Notes under the pieces: model-generated
What the model was told of the DNA's origin: nothing
Seen by the model: the letters and a program-made list of their open reading frames with translations, nothing else
Databases searched by the model: none
In this document: positions 42,455 through 50,919 of the stretch, in pieces
How the letters are laid out: each line of letters begins with the position of its first letter
How positions within the stretch are numbered: the stretch's first letter is position 1
NCBI RefSeq assembly: GCF_042686125.1
Contig: NZ_JBHUOV010000007.1
Location: 124,001-188,000 of the forward strand
Length of the DNA stretch: 64,000 nt
Source of the DNA: Oceanihabitans iliipiscarium
Lineage (GTDB): Bacteria > Bacteroidota > Bacteroidia > Flavobacteriales > Flavobacteriaceae
Reading direction: 5' to 3'
Position numbers and translations under genes: made by a program

Positions 42455-43466
42455 GAGTCTTTCTGGTTTTTTGTCCGTAAATTTCTAAAGCTAAAACGAT
42501 AGCAATTCCAATAATAATAAAAAATATTGCTAAGTATGTTTCCTGATTAAACTCTGGTATAAAGCGTTTGTAGTTTTCTACTACTTGATGTCCTGCAGAA
42601 TCTAGTATAAACACACCTTCTTCTGATACTTTATAAATGGTCTTTTTCCAAGGCCAAACCACACCAAGAGACCCAATAATAAAACCAATAATAGAGGCCA
42701 GCGTTATACTTTTATAGTGCTTTAAAATATAATTTATAACATGTGAAAAAGTCACTAAACCCGTTGCAGATCCAAGCGTAAAAACCCCTAGAACTTTGAG
42801 CATTCTAACACGTTCGTTGTCTTGAATGAAAGAAAAATCACCTTGAAGCATATCTGCAAAAGAATCATATAAAGCATTTACAGAATCGACTAGAAGTAAC
42901 ACATAATTGCCTAAAAGAATCAAAATAAATGAGCCTGAAAAACCAGGAAGTGTCATGCCAGAAACACTAATAATACCACAGAAGAATACAAACCAAAGGT
43001 TGTCATTTTCTTTAGCAGGATCAAGAAAGCTAATGCTAAGACCAATGACTATTCCTATAAAAAGTGCGAGATAAGTTCGATAATTCCAGTCTTTAAAATC
43101 TTTACTTATGTAATAAATGGAACCTACAATCATTCCAAAGAAAACACTCCAGACATAGAGTTCGTAGTACTCTATTAAATAATCCAAAATTTTAGAAACA
43201 CTAAAGTAACTTATTAGCATTCCAAAAAATAGCAGACTTAAAAAGCGTCCATTAATATATTGAAAAAAGCTATTAAATCTTCCGTTAATTAGTAGTTTAA
43301 ATGCCTTAGTATTTACTTTTTGTAAAGAGTAAATAAATTCTTCATAAAACCCTGTAACAAATGCAACAACACCACCAGAAACACCAGGAACTTTATTTGC
43401 AGCTCCCATTCCTAAGCCTTTTAAGACTAGAAATAATTTATCTGAAAATGTTCTTGTGCTTTCCAT
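42447..43466 (-). CDS. DUF368 membrane protein (polyprenyl-phosphate translocase family), copy 2
   Basis: A 339-residue polytopic inner-membrane protein with around nine to ten hydrophobic segments. The family signature is at the N-terminus, GMGAANKVPGVSGGVVAFVT, and is echoed by ISVSGMTLPGFSGSFILILL halfway through, giving an inverted-repeat-like architecture. DUF368 proteins (PopT) have been shown to translocate undecaprenyl phosphate back to the cytoplasmic face, recycling the lipid carrier for peptidoglycan and O-antigen. Its ATG overlaps the stop of the first copy by one base (TAATG), and it overlaps aroE by 8 bases. Confidence 0.92.
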   Translation of the reverse strand: MESTRTFSDKLFLVLKGLGMGAANKVPGVSGGVVAFVTGFYEEFIYSLQKVNTKAFKLLINGRFNSFFQYINGRFLSLLFFGMLISYFSVSKILDYLIEYYELYVWSVFFGMIVGSIYYISKDFKDWNYRTYLALFIGIVIGLSISFLDPAKENDNLWFVFFCGIISVSGMTLPGFSGSFILILLGNYVLLLVDSVNALYDSFADMLQGDFSFIQDNERVRMLKVLGVFTLGSATGLVTFSHVINYILKHYKSITLASIIGFIIGSLGVVWPWKKTIYKVSEEGVFILDSAGHQVVENYKRFIPEFNQETYLAIFFIIIGIAIVLALEIYGQKTRKTHA

Positions 43467-44476
43467 TATTGGACTTTAGTTCCTATTTTTTCAAGAATAA
43501 AAATGGTTAAAAAACCAATAACCATTAGGCCTATTGCTAACATCGTTTGTGGGTCTATTTGATTATTGATTTCTGAAAAAGTAGAAGGCATAATACTTTG
43601 TTCCACAATTGTTTTATAAGCCTCAAAATCCTGTACATTTTTTTGATAGACCGAAAGTGTGCCTAAATCAGAAATGCTTGAAAACGGAATAACATCATTG
43701 CTGGTATTACTCATTATCGTTATTGTTTTTTTCCAAGGCCATATTTTATTTAGAGAGCCAAATATAAACCCTGTTAATAAAGCTAAAGTTAAGTTGTGAT
43801 AATGTTTGAATAACCATTTTAATACACGTGAAAAACTTAATAAACCAATAATAGCACCTAAGATAAAAATTAGAATCTTTTGAAAATCTAAGCTGTCTAT
43901 AGCATTGCTTAAAGATTTATATGCTCCAAGAATTACCAAGATAAAGGATCCAGAAATTCCAGGTAAAATCATGGCGCAAATAGCAATTGCTCCAGCAAAA
44001 AACAGGAAAAAAGAGTTGTCATTACTAGCCATCGAAGGTAAAGAGGTAATATAGTAAGCTAATGCTGCACCTGCAACAGTTGTAATAATTGTACTAAGTG
44101 TCCACTTTGTAATTTGTTTTCCAACAAAAAAAATACTCGCAATAATAAGTCCGAAAAAGAAAGACCAAATTAAAATAGGATGGTATTCTATTAAGTATTT
44201 TGCAAGCTTCATAAAAGTTACAAAACTGATAATTATACCTGTTAGTAGTGCGAGTAAAAAACTCCCATTTATTTTTTTCCAAAAAGGCTTTAGACCTTCT
44301 GTTTTTAAAACTTTTAAGGTCTTAAAATTAACATTGCTTATTGTTGTAATTAATTCCTCATAAATCCCAGAAATAAATGCAATTGTACCACCTGAAACGC
44401 CTGGAACTGCATCTGCAGCTCCCATGGCCATACCTTTAAGTGAAATGATAAGATAGTCTGTTAATCGTCTTTGCAT
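43466..44476 (-). CDS. DUF368 membrane protein (polyprenyl-phosphate translocase family), copy 1
   Basis: A 336-residue paralogue of the next gene, with the same topology and signatures: GMAMGAADAVPGVSGGTIAF near residue 15 and ICAMILPGISGSFILVILGA in the middle. The two differ throughout, so the duplication is old. Both keep the glycine-rich motifs, suggesting both are active. As for its twin, the expected job is recycling of undecaprenyl phosphate across the inner membrane. It heads a three-gene operon (DUF368, DUF368, aroE) with an exact -7 box 22 bases upstream. Confidence 0.92.
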   Translation of the reverse strand: MQRRLTDYLIISLKGMAMGAADAVPGVSGGTIAFISGIYEELITTISNVNFKTLKVLKTEGLKPFWKKINGSFLLALLTGIIISFVTFMKLAKYLIEYHPILIWSFFFGLIIASIFFVGKQITKWTLSTIITTVAGAALAYYITSLPSMASNDNSFFLFFAGAIAICAMILPGISGSFILVILGAYKSLSNAIDSLDFQKILIFILGAIIGLLSFSRVLKWLFKHYHNLTLALLTGFIFGSLNKIWPWKKTITIMSNTSNDVIPFSSISDLGTLSVYQKNVQDFEAYKTIVEQSIMPSTFSEINNQIDPQTMLAIGLMVIGFLTIFILEKIGTKVQ

Positions 44477-44498
44477 GCTTTAGCTTTTTTACGAAAAC

Positions 44499-44506
44499 CA
44501 AAGGTA
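44499..44506 (-). promoter_or_regulatory. -7 box (TACCTTTG) of the DUF368-DUF368-aroE operon
   Basis: An exact TAnnTTTG match on the minus strand ending 22 bases before the ATG at 44476, in the gap after the TPR gene. Confidence 0.6.
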
Positions 44507-44538
44507 GTATTTTTTAGCTAGACGATTTTTGAAAAGGT

Positions 44539-45918
44539 TTACTTTAATAACTTTTTTACGAGTGTTTTTTTAAACACATTTGGAAAAAGCTCTTCAATGA
44601 TAAACGCGTATTCTGGATTACTCCGAACAGCATTTTTTAAGTGAAAGGAACCTTTTTCAGTTTCATGCTGTAAGAAGTATAAACCCGCAAGTCTATATTC
44701 TAATTCTGCATTTTCAGGATAGAATTCTGAGGCTTGTAAAAAGTTAAAAATTGCAGCTTCAGGCTCTCCTAGTTTTAATAAAATATCTCCACGAGCAATC
44801 CAAGTGTCAACTTCATAATTTCCTAATTCTAAGGCTTTTTTATATCCTCGCTCTGCTTCCTCTAAAAAGTTAAGACGTTGATTAATTTGAGCGTACAACT
44901 TCCAATAAATGACATTCTCTGTATCAATATTAATAGCCTTGTTAATATAATATAGAGCCTTTTGATAGTTTTTCTTTTTATTATAAAACTTGGTGATAGC
45001 AATCCACCCTTTGTCTAATAAAGGATCTTCATGTACAGTTTTATAGAAGTACTGTACCGCTAAATCGTCATTACCCAGTTTTTCATAACAAAAACCAATT
45101 CGTAATAAAGCAAATGAAGTTGGGTCATCTAACTGTAATGATATGGTATAGCTTTCTATGGCATCATTATAACGCTTTAGTTTTTCAAGAACTTTACCTT
45201 TTTCCAGATATGCACCAACAAAGGTATCTTCAGAAATTATGGCAAAATCAAAAGCAGCTAGGGCTTTAGTATAGTCTTTAATGGCAAAATATTGTTTCCC
45301 TAATTGATGCCAAGCCACTTCGCAATAAGGCTTGTTGTCTAAATAATTATTTAGATATTCAATAGCATTTTCATTTTGTTCTAGAAAATCAAAACAATAA
45401 ATCATGTTATAAAGTGCCGAATAATCTTCAGGGTTTTCCTCTAAACACTTCATGAAATAGTTTTTTGCATCTTCAAATTGATCTAAAAACAGGTGTTCCA
45501 TACCAATTAAAGAATAAATATCTGAGATGTCTTCAGTGAATTCTAAGGCTTTCTTTAATACATCTATTGCTTTAGCATGTTCATCTTTTTTTGAAAAAAT
45601 ATTAGCCTTTTGAATATAAATCTCTTCATTTAAAGGATCGATGATATAGAGTTCGTTTAATAATGTATCTGCTTCGTCAAGGTAATTTTCAAAAATATAA
45701 ATTTCAACTTTAAATAGCTTTAAATTGATAGAAGTAGGATGTTGTTCTAAACCTAGTTTTATGGCTTTTTTAGCTAAGGCTACTTTACCTTGATTAAGGT
45801 AATGGTGAATAATATTTTCAAATTCTTCTGAATCAAAAAACAAAACATGATTTGTTTTTAGCATGGATTCAAATTTGGTAAGCGGTAAATTGTTGTTGTC
45901 ATTTTGACTAAACTCCAT
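44539..45918 (-). CDS. Tetratricopeptide repeat protein
   Basis: A 459-residue cytoplasmic protein made almost wholly of TPR units (about eleven 34-residue helix pairs from residue about 30 to 440), for example AYLEKGKVLEKLKRYNDAIE and ALLRIGFCYEKLGNDDLAVQ. No signal peptide or other domain is visible. Such proteins act as scaffolds; the partner is unknown. The start at 45918 (ATG) is preferred to the TTG at 45924. It lies 132 bases after the aminotransferase stop and 62 bases before the DUF368 operon; closely related TPR proteins are common in Flavobacteriaceae. Confidence 0.9.
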   Translation of the reverse strand: MEFSQNDNNNLPLTKFESMLKTNHVLFFDSEEFENIIHHYLNQGKVALAKKAIKLGLEQHPTSINLKLFKVEIYIFENYLDEADTLLNELYIIDPLNEEIYIQKANIFSKKDEHAKAIDVLKKALEFTEDISDIYSLIGMEHLFLDQFEDAKNYFMKCLEENPEDYSALYNMIYCFDFLEQNENAIEYLNNYLDNKPYCEVAWHQLGKQYFAIKDYTKALAAFDFAIISEDTFVGAYLEKGKVLEKLKRYNDAIESYTISLQLDDPTSFALLRIGFCYEKLGNDDLAVQYFYKTVHEDPLLDKGWIAITKFYNKKKNYQKALYYINKAINIDTENVIYWKLYAQINQRLNFLEEAERGYKKALELGNYEVDTWIARGDILLKLGEPEAAIFNFLQASEFYPENAELEYRLAGLYFLQHETEKGSFHLKNAVRSNPEYAFIIEELFPNVFKKTLVKKLLK

Positions 45919-46050
45919 AGGCAATATGTATGGTTCTACTTCAATAAATGTAATATTCTAAACGTGTTATAAGGTTTTGAAGCTTAAATGTTTTTAACAA
46001 AGTAATCAACAGTGTTGTTTTGAGTAGTTTTTTTTATTGTAATTTGATTA

Positions 46051-47199
46051 TCAGGTGGTTGGAGTGTCTTGACTTGGACTTATGCGATTCAAAATATCAA
46101 TTATGATACTACAGCCTTTAACTATTTCTTTATTCGATATAGTTAGTGGAGGCGTAATTCGGATAGCTTTAGGTTCAAATAGTAACCAAAAAAGTATTAA
46201 TCCAGCATCTTGACAGCGTAAAATAACTTCGTTAGTTATTTCTGCAGAAGGTGTTAAAGCGGCAAGCATGAGTCCTTTTCCTCTAATTTCTGTAATTAAA
46301 GGATGTACTAAATGCTTTCTGAAGAGTTTTTCTTTTTCTAGTGTTTGTGTAATTAAATTACTTTCAATGACTTCTTTTAAAGTGGCTAAAGCTGAAGCTG
46401 CAATAACTGGGTGGCCTCCAAATGTAGTGATGTGACCTAATTTTGGGTGGTCTTGAAGAAGATCCATTAGTTTGGCAGAAGCTGTAAATGCACCTATTGG
46501 CATTCCACCACCAAGCCCTTTACCACTTACCAAAATATCTGGAGTGCAGTTGTAATTTTGAAAACCAAAGAGCTTTCCTGTTCTTCCAATTCCCGATTGG
46601 ATTTCATCTAAAATTAAAAGAGCACCAACCTCATGACAACGTTCTTGAACTTTTAATAAATAATCTTTTGAAGGAACGATAAAACCTGCACCACCTTGTA
46701 TGGTTTCTAGAATAACACAGGCAGTTTTAGTTGTAATTTTATCTAATTCATTTGTATTGTTATAGGTTATGAATTGAACATCAGGTAGTAATGGTCTAAA
46801 AGCTTTTTTACGTTCCTCATAACCCATGACACTCATGGCTCCCATGGTGTTACCATGATATGCATGTTTTGCTGCAATAATCTGACTTCTCCCTGTAGCG
46901 CGTTTAGCTAATTTTAAAGCGCCTTCAACGGCTTCAGTTCCAGAGTTTGTTAGATATGTTTTTTCTAGTTTTTTAGGTAAATGCTGAGCTAATAACTTAG
47001 TGAGTTCAACTGCAGGTTTTTGAATGTATTCTCCATAGACCATAACATGTAAATAGCAATCAGCCTGTGTTTTTATGGCATTGATTATTTTAGGGTGCTT
47101 ATGACCTAAAGTACATGCAGAAATTCCAGCAACAAAATCAAGATAGGGTTTATTGTTAGTGTCATATATATACGAGCCTTCAGCACGACCTATTTTCAT
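46051..47199 (-). CDS. Class III aminotransferase (acetylornithine/aspartate aminotransferase family), start uncertain
   Basis: A PLP-dependent class III aminotransferase. Visible are the PLP-phosphate site LTNSGTEAVEGALKLAKRAT, AYHGNTMGAMSVMGYEE, the cofactor Asp in LLILDEIQSGIGRTGKLF, the Schiff-base lysine in ILVSGKGLGGGMPIGAF and THFGGHP-like ITTFGGHPVIAASAL. The substrate is uncertain; relatives include ArgD-like and beta-alanine aminotransferases. The first ATG (47199) gives 382 residues, but the frame continues upstream for 20 more codons and encodes family sequence (DFFKYQAQTSPQPLA) with no ATG, GTG or TTG; the likely real start is ATA at 47259, overlapping the stop of the upstream OstA-like gene. 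Co-transcribed with that gene. Confidence 0.9.
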   Translation of the reverse strand: MKIGRAEGSYIYDTNNKPYLDFVAGISACTLGHKHPKIINAIKTQADCYLHVMVYGEYIQKPAVELTKLLAQHLPKKLEKTYLTNSGTEAVEGALKLAKRATGRSQIIAAKHAYHGNTMGAMSVMGYEERKKAFRPLLPDVQFITYNNTNELDKITTKTACVILETIQGGAGFIVPSKDYLLKVQERCHEVGALLILDEIQSGIGRTGKLFGFQNYNCTPDILVSGKGLGGGMPIGAFTASAKLMDLLQDHPKLGHITTFGGHPVIAASALATLKEVIESNLITQTLEKEKLFRKHLVHPLITEIRGKGLMLAALTPSAEITNEVILRCQDAGLILFWLLFEPKAIRITPPLTISNKEIVKGCSIIIDILNRISPSQDTPTT

Positions 47200-47255
47200 G
47201 GCTAAAGGCTGTGGAGATGTCTGCGCTTGATATTTAAAAAAATCTGTTTTGATAC

Positions 47256-49037
47256 TTATTCTTTTTTAGGCTGAATGAGTTGTGGCTTTTTTTCAGGTTT
47301 AGCTTTTGTGGGTAAATTTCTAGATGCTTTTGGTAGTTTTACAGGTTGCTTCGATTTTTTAATTTCAGCTTTATCTGCTTTTTCTATTCTTTCCAGCATG
47401 TTTTCGTCGAAGAATTCTTCTTGTGGAACATAATCTTCCAAACCTTTAATGACAGGTAGATGTAAAGGAGGATCTTCACTAAATAAATCTTCAACGCTTT
47501 TAGGTCTTTCTTCTTCACGCCAATCAAAGCCACGAAGTTTTCTTACGTTTTTAGGAAACTGAGATTCTGGATATGTTTTGCCATCAACTTGTCTAATCTT
47601 CCGAAGTTCATCAATTTCTCCATCTGTAAATAGCATCATAATACTACCAGATTTAGACTTGTCTATTCCGACTAGTTCGTTTTTTTCATTTCTAGCAAAG
47701 TAAATTGACTCCGCATTTTTATTGATGTCTACTTGTTTTAATTTGTTGTCTTCAGAAAATAAGCCAATAAGTTTTTTTCCTGTAATTTGATTATAGCCAG
47801 CATCTAAGGTATCTTTATTAATAATAAATGCATTATCAAAGACAAGAAGTGAATCTAGTTTTTCAGTTTCAGGATTTGATTTTATGTGAATGGTGTCTCC
47901 TGTCATTTGATTACCTAGATTCCATAATACAGGACGTCTCTTAGTCGCAAATGCATCTTTAGAGTCTAATCGCGATAAATTAATAAGTTGTGTGAGTCCT
48001 GTTTTGTGATTTACATGTACAGAATCGGCTTTTCCACTCATGTCAGATTTAAAAAACTTGGCATTTCTATAGGCTCTTGTAATTCTTTTTTCAGCTTTTC
48101 CAGTGACCATTAAAGTGTCAGCATGCATGTACACGGAATCATTTTCTTGAACCGTAATAGCTAATGCACGTTTGGTAATAAACACAGAATCTTTGAGTTT
48201 ATAGACTTCAGCATAATGCCCTTTAACAATACTTTTGTTTGCGGTATCTGTGACTTTTATATTGTTTGTAGCAGAGGCGAAGCTTCGGTTATTATCAAAA
48301 TACATACTGTCACCTTCAAACACTTGATTTTCATAATCAATCTTCGCTTTTTTAACAGCGTAACCTTGTTTGGTTTCGGTATTATAAAAGCCTTTTTCAC
48401 AATAGGTTTTGCTTTCTGCGGTGACTATTGTTGAAGGTCCGTAAAGGAAGGCATGACCAGTTTCTGTATAGAAATCGAGTTGTTGCGTATCTATCGTGTA
48501 ATCAGGATTGACTAGCTTCACATTTTTTACAAACTGATATTTTTTAGCATTCATATAATAACGACCTATACGACTAGTAATAGTTCCAGAAGAATCACGA
48601 ACGACTTTTCCGCCACTTTTATAAAAGGATTGTTGTTTGGCGCGATCAAAATATAAAGTGTCTGTAGTTAATGTTGAAGCAGGCTCTTTTAAAACGACTT
48701 CGCCACTAGCAAAGGCAAGTTTGGTTTTTCCGCTGTATTCTACATATTTCGCAACCATGTTTATAGTATCGCCTTGAACCATTTTTACATTTCCATAGGC
48801 TTCTACAAAATTCTCGTCAGAGTAAAGTAATGCTTGGTCGCACCACATATCAACACCTTCATGTACAATATGGATCTGACCAGAATCATCACGCGTCATG
48901 ATTTTTAAACCAGGTGTTTCTTCTTCTTTAAATTCTAGAAATCCAGAATATTTTATCTCAATTTGCTGCTGTGCTAATGTAGAAGCAAAAATCAGAGAGA
49001 AGAATAAGATAAGTATATGTGCGTTTTTCAACTTCAA
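47256..49037 (-). CDS. OstA-like LPS-transport protein
   Basis: A 593-residue exported protein with an N-terminal signal peptide (HILILFFSLIFASTLAQQ) and repeated OstA/LptA-type beta-jellyroll units (about 25-450; VYGNVKMVQGDTINMVAKYV-like EAYGNVKMVQGDTINM, DNRSFASATNNIKVTD, YMHADTLMVTGKA). In the family such units form the periplasmic bridge that carries LPS to the outer membrane. The C-terminal 140 residues are charged, lysine- and proline-rich and probably unstructured. The start appears to be TTG at 49037, since no ATG gives a signal peptide. It is followed without a gap by the aminotransferase. The terminator of purA lies upstream, so it needs its own promoter, which I could not identify. 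Confidence 0.88.
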   Translation of the reverse strand: MKLKNAHILILFFSLIFASTLAQQQIEIKYSGFLEFKEEETPGLKIMTRDDSGQIHIVHEGVDMWCDQALLYSDENFVEAYGNVKMVQGDTINMVAKYVEYSGKTKLAFASGEVVLKEPASTLTTDTLYFDRAKQQSFYKSGGKVVRDSSGTITSRIGRYYMNAKKYQFVKNVKLVNPDYTIDTQQLDFYTETGHAFLYGPSTIVTAESKTYCEKGFYNTETKQGYAVKKAKIDYENQVFEGDSMYFDNNRSFASATNNIKVTDTANKSIVKGHYAEVYKLKDSVFITKRALAITVQENDSVYMHADTLMVTGKAEKRITRAYRNAKFFKSDMSGKADSVHVNHKTGLTQLINLSRLDSKDAFATKRRPVLWNLGNQMTGDTIHIKSNPETEKLDSLLVFDNAFIINKDTLDAGYNQITGKKLIGLFSEDNKLKQVDINKNAESIYFARNEKNELVGIDKSKSGSIMMLFTDGEIDELRKIRQVDGKTYPESQFPKNVRKLRGFDWREEERPKSVEDLFSEDPPLHLPVIKGLEDYVPQEEFFDENMLERIEKADKAEIKKSKQPVKLPKASRNLPTKAKPEKKPQLIQPKKE

Positions 49038-49106
49038 AATAAATTAATTGTGGTAAAAATAACGATTATTATAATGTATCATTACGCATTAAGGTTTTTT
49101 TAATAC

Positions 49107-49139
49107 AAAAGACCTGCCAAGTTTATAACAAGGCAGGTC
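49107..49139 (-). terminator. Rho-independent terminator of purA (minus strand)
   Basis: GACCTGCC (49111-49118) pairs with GGCAGGTC (49132-49139). Read on the minus strand, the hairpin is followed by TTTT. It begins 22 bases after the purA stop codon. Confidence 0.85.
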
Positions 49140-49160
49140 CTAACGATCATTTTTTTTGAT

Positions 49161-50432
49161 TTACATAAAAATAGTCTGCTTTCTATCTGGACCAACAGAA
49201 ACCACATGAATTGGAATTTCTAATTCTTTTTCTAAGAAGGCTATGTAATCATTAAGCTCTTTTGGAAATTGTGATTTATCTGTCATTTTAGTTAAATCAT
49301 CACTCCAGCCTTTAAAATCTGAATAAATGGGCTGAATATTTTCAGGTTCAATGTTATACGGTAAATGCGAAATCGTTTCACCTTTATATTGATATGCTGT
49401 ACAGATTTTCAATGTTTTAAAACCAGAAAGCACATCGCCTTTCATCATCATTAACTTTGTTACACCATTTACTTGACAAGCATATTTTAAAGCCACTAAA
49501 TCCAACCAACCACAACGCCTTGCTCGACCTGTAACAGCTCCAAATTCATGACCTATTCGCGCCATGTCTTCTCCAACTTTATCAAACAATTCTGTAGGGA
49601 AAGGACCAGAGCCAACACGTGTTGTATAGGCTTTAAAAATGCCGTATACTTCACCGATTTTGTTTGGTGGGACACCTAAGCCAGTACAAGCTCCTGCGGC
49701 AGTAGTGTTGCTTGAAGTTACAAATGGATAAGTTCCAAAATCGATATCTAGTAAAGAGCCTTGAGCACCTTCAGCTAGAATTGTTTTTCCAGATTTTTGA
49801 GCTTGATGTAGGTATTCTTCGCTATCAATAAATTGTAATTCTTTTAAAATTTCAACCGATTTAAAAAATTCAGTTTCCATTTCTTGTAAATCATATTGTA
49901 CATCAACATTATAAAAATTAATCATGGCTTCATGTTTATTTGCCAAAGCACGATATTTCTCTTTCCAATTTGGCAATTCTAAATCGCCTATACGAATACC
50001 ATTTCTACCAGTTTTATCCATATATGTTGGTCCAATACCTTTAAGAGTAGAACCAATTTTAGCTTTACCTTTTGAAGCCTCTGAAGCAGCGTCTAGCAAT
50101 CGGTGAGTGGGTAAAATGATGTGAGCTTTTCTGGAAATGATAAGTTTTGATTTATAATCTAAATTAAATTGATCTAAACCTTCAAGTTCTTGTACAAAAA
50201 CGACAGGATCTATAACGACACCATTTCCAATAATATTAGTAGAATTTTCGTGAAAAATTCCAGAAGGAATCGTTCTTAAAACATGCTTGATGCCATCAAA
50301 CTCTAAGGTGTGTCCAGCATTTGGGCCACCTTGAAAACGAGCAATAATATTATAGTTTGAGGTTAACACATCAACAATTTTTCCTTTGCCTTCGTCTCCC
50401 CATTGTAATCCTAGTAGTAAATCTACTGCCAT
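49161..50432 (-). CDS. purA: Adenylosuccinate synthase
   Basis: Joins IMP and aspartate using GTP in the first committed step of AMP synthesis. Full length at 423 residues. Motifs: the P-loop-like LQWGDEGKGKIVD with Asp13, GGPNAGHTLEFDG, NIIGNGVVIDP, KGIGPTYMDKTGRNGIRIGDL, TVLAEGAQG-like KTILAEGAQGSLLDIDFG, TGRARRCGWLDLVALKYA, and the C-terminal VGPDRKQTI. It lies 10 bases after the fur-like gene and ends the conserved spoT/fur/purA order, with a strong terminator after it. Confidence 0.98.
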   Translation of the reverse strand: MAVDLLLGLQWGDEGKGKIVDVLTSNYNIIARFQGGPNAGHTLEFDGIKHVLRTIPSGIFHENSTNIIGNGVVIDPVVFVQELEGLDQFNLDYKSKLIISRKAHIILPTHRLLDAASEASKGKAKIGSTLKGIGPTYMDKTGRNGIRIGDLELPNWKEKYRALANKHEAMINFYNVDVQYDLQEMETEFFKSVEILKELQFIDSEEYLHQAQKSGKTILAEGAQGSLLDIDFGTYPFVTSSNTTAAGACTGLGVPPNKIGEVYGIFKAYTTRVGSGPFPTELFDKVGEDMARIGHEFGAVTGRARRCGWLDLVALKYACQVNGVTKLMMMKGDVLSGFKTLKICTAYQYKGETISHLPYNIEPENIQPIYSDFKGWSDDLTKMTDKSQFPKELNDYIAFLEKELEIPIHVVSVGPDRKQTIFM

Positions 50433-50442
50433 TGTAATTTAA

Positions 50443-50895
50443 TTATTTAGTTGATTTTTTATGACCATAAAAGTAGAGTGAATGGTTTGTGATTTCAATT
50501 TCAAAAACCTCTTCAATGGTTTTTTTGATGGATTGAATTCTTGGGTCACAAAACTCAATAACTTCTCCAGTATCTGTAAGAATAACATGATCATGCTGCT
50601 TGTCAAAATAAGATTTTTCATAGTGCGCTTGATTTTGACCAAATTGGTGTTTTCTTACTAGAGCACAATCTAGAAGTAATTCAATAGTATTGTAAAGGGT
50701 CGCTCTACTCACACGATATTTCTTATTTTTCATGCTTAGGTAAAGTGACTCTATATCGAAATGTTCTTCGCTATTATAAATTTCTTGAAGAATGGCATAA
50801 CGTTCTGGTGTTTTACGATGACCATTATCTTCTAAAAATTTAGTGAAGACATTCTTAACTATTTCTTGGTTTTTTGTGTCAGTTTTTACACTCAT
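50443..50895 (-). CDS. Fur family transcriptional regulator
   Basis: A 150-residue ferric-uptake-type regulator. The winged-helix part (about 20-90) has GHRKTPERYAILQEIYN and YRVSRATLYNTIELLLD. The dimer/metal part contains HYEKSYFDKQHDHVILTDTG and EVIEFCDP. The two C-terminal CxxC pairs of classic Fur are absent, so the structural zinc site is missing or different; a Fur subtype regulating iron or peroxide response is possible. Metal specificity cannot be told. It lies 24 bases after spoT and 10 bases before purA, so it is almost certainly co-transcribed with them. Confidence 0.9.
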   Translation of the reverse strand: MSVKTDTKNQEIVKNVFTKFLEDNGHRKTPERYAILQEIYNSEEHFDIESLYLSMKNKKYRVSRATLYNTIELLLDCALVRKHQFGQNQAHYEKSYFDKQHDHVILTDTGEVIEFCDPRIQSIKKTIEEVFEIEITNHSLYFYGHKKSTK

Positions 50896-50919
50896 AATTT
50901 CGGCGTAAATTTACATTAT

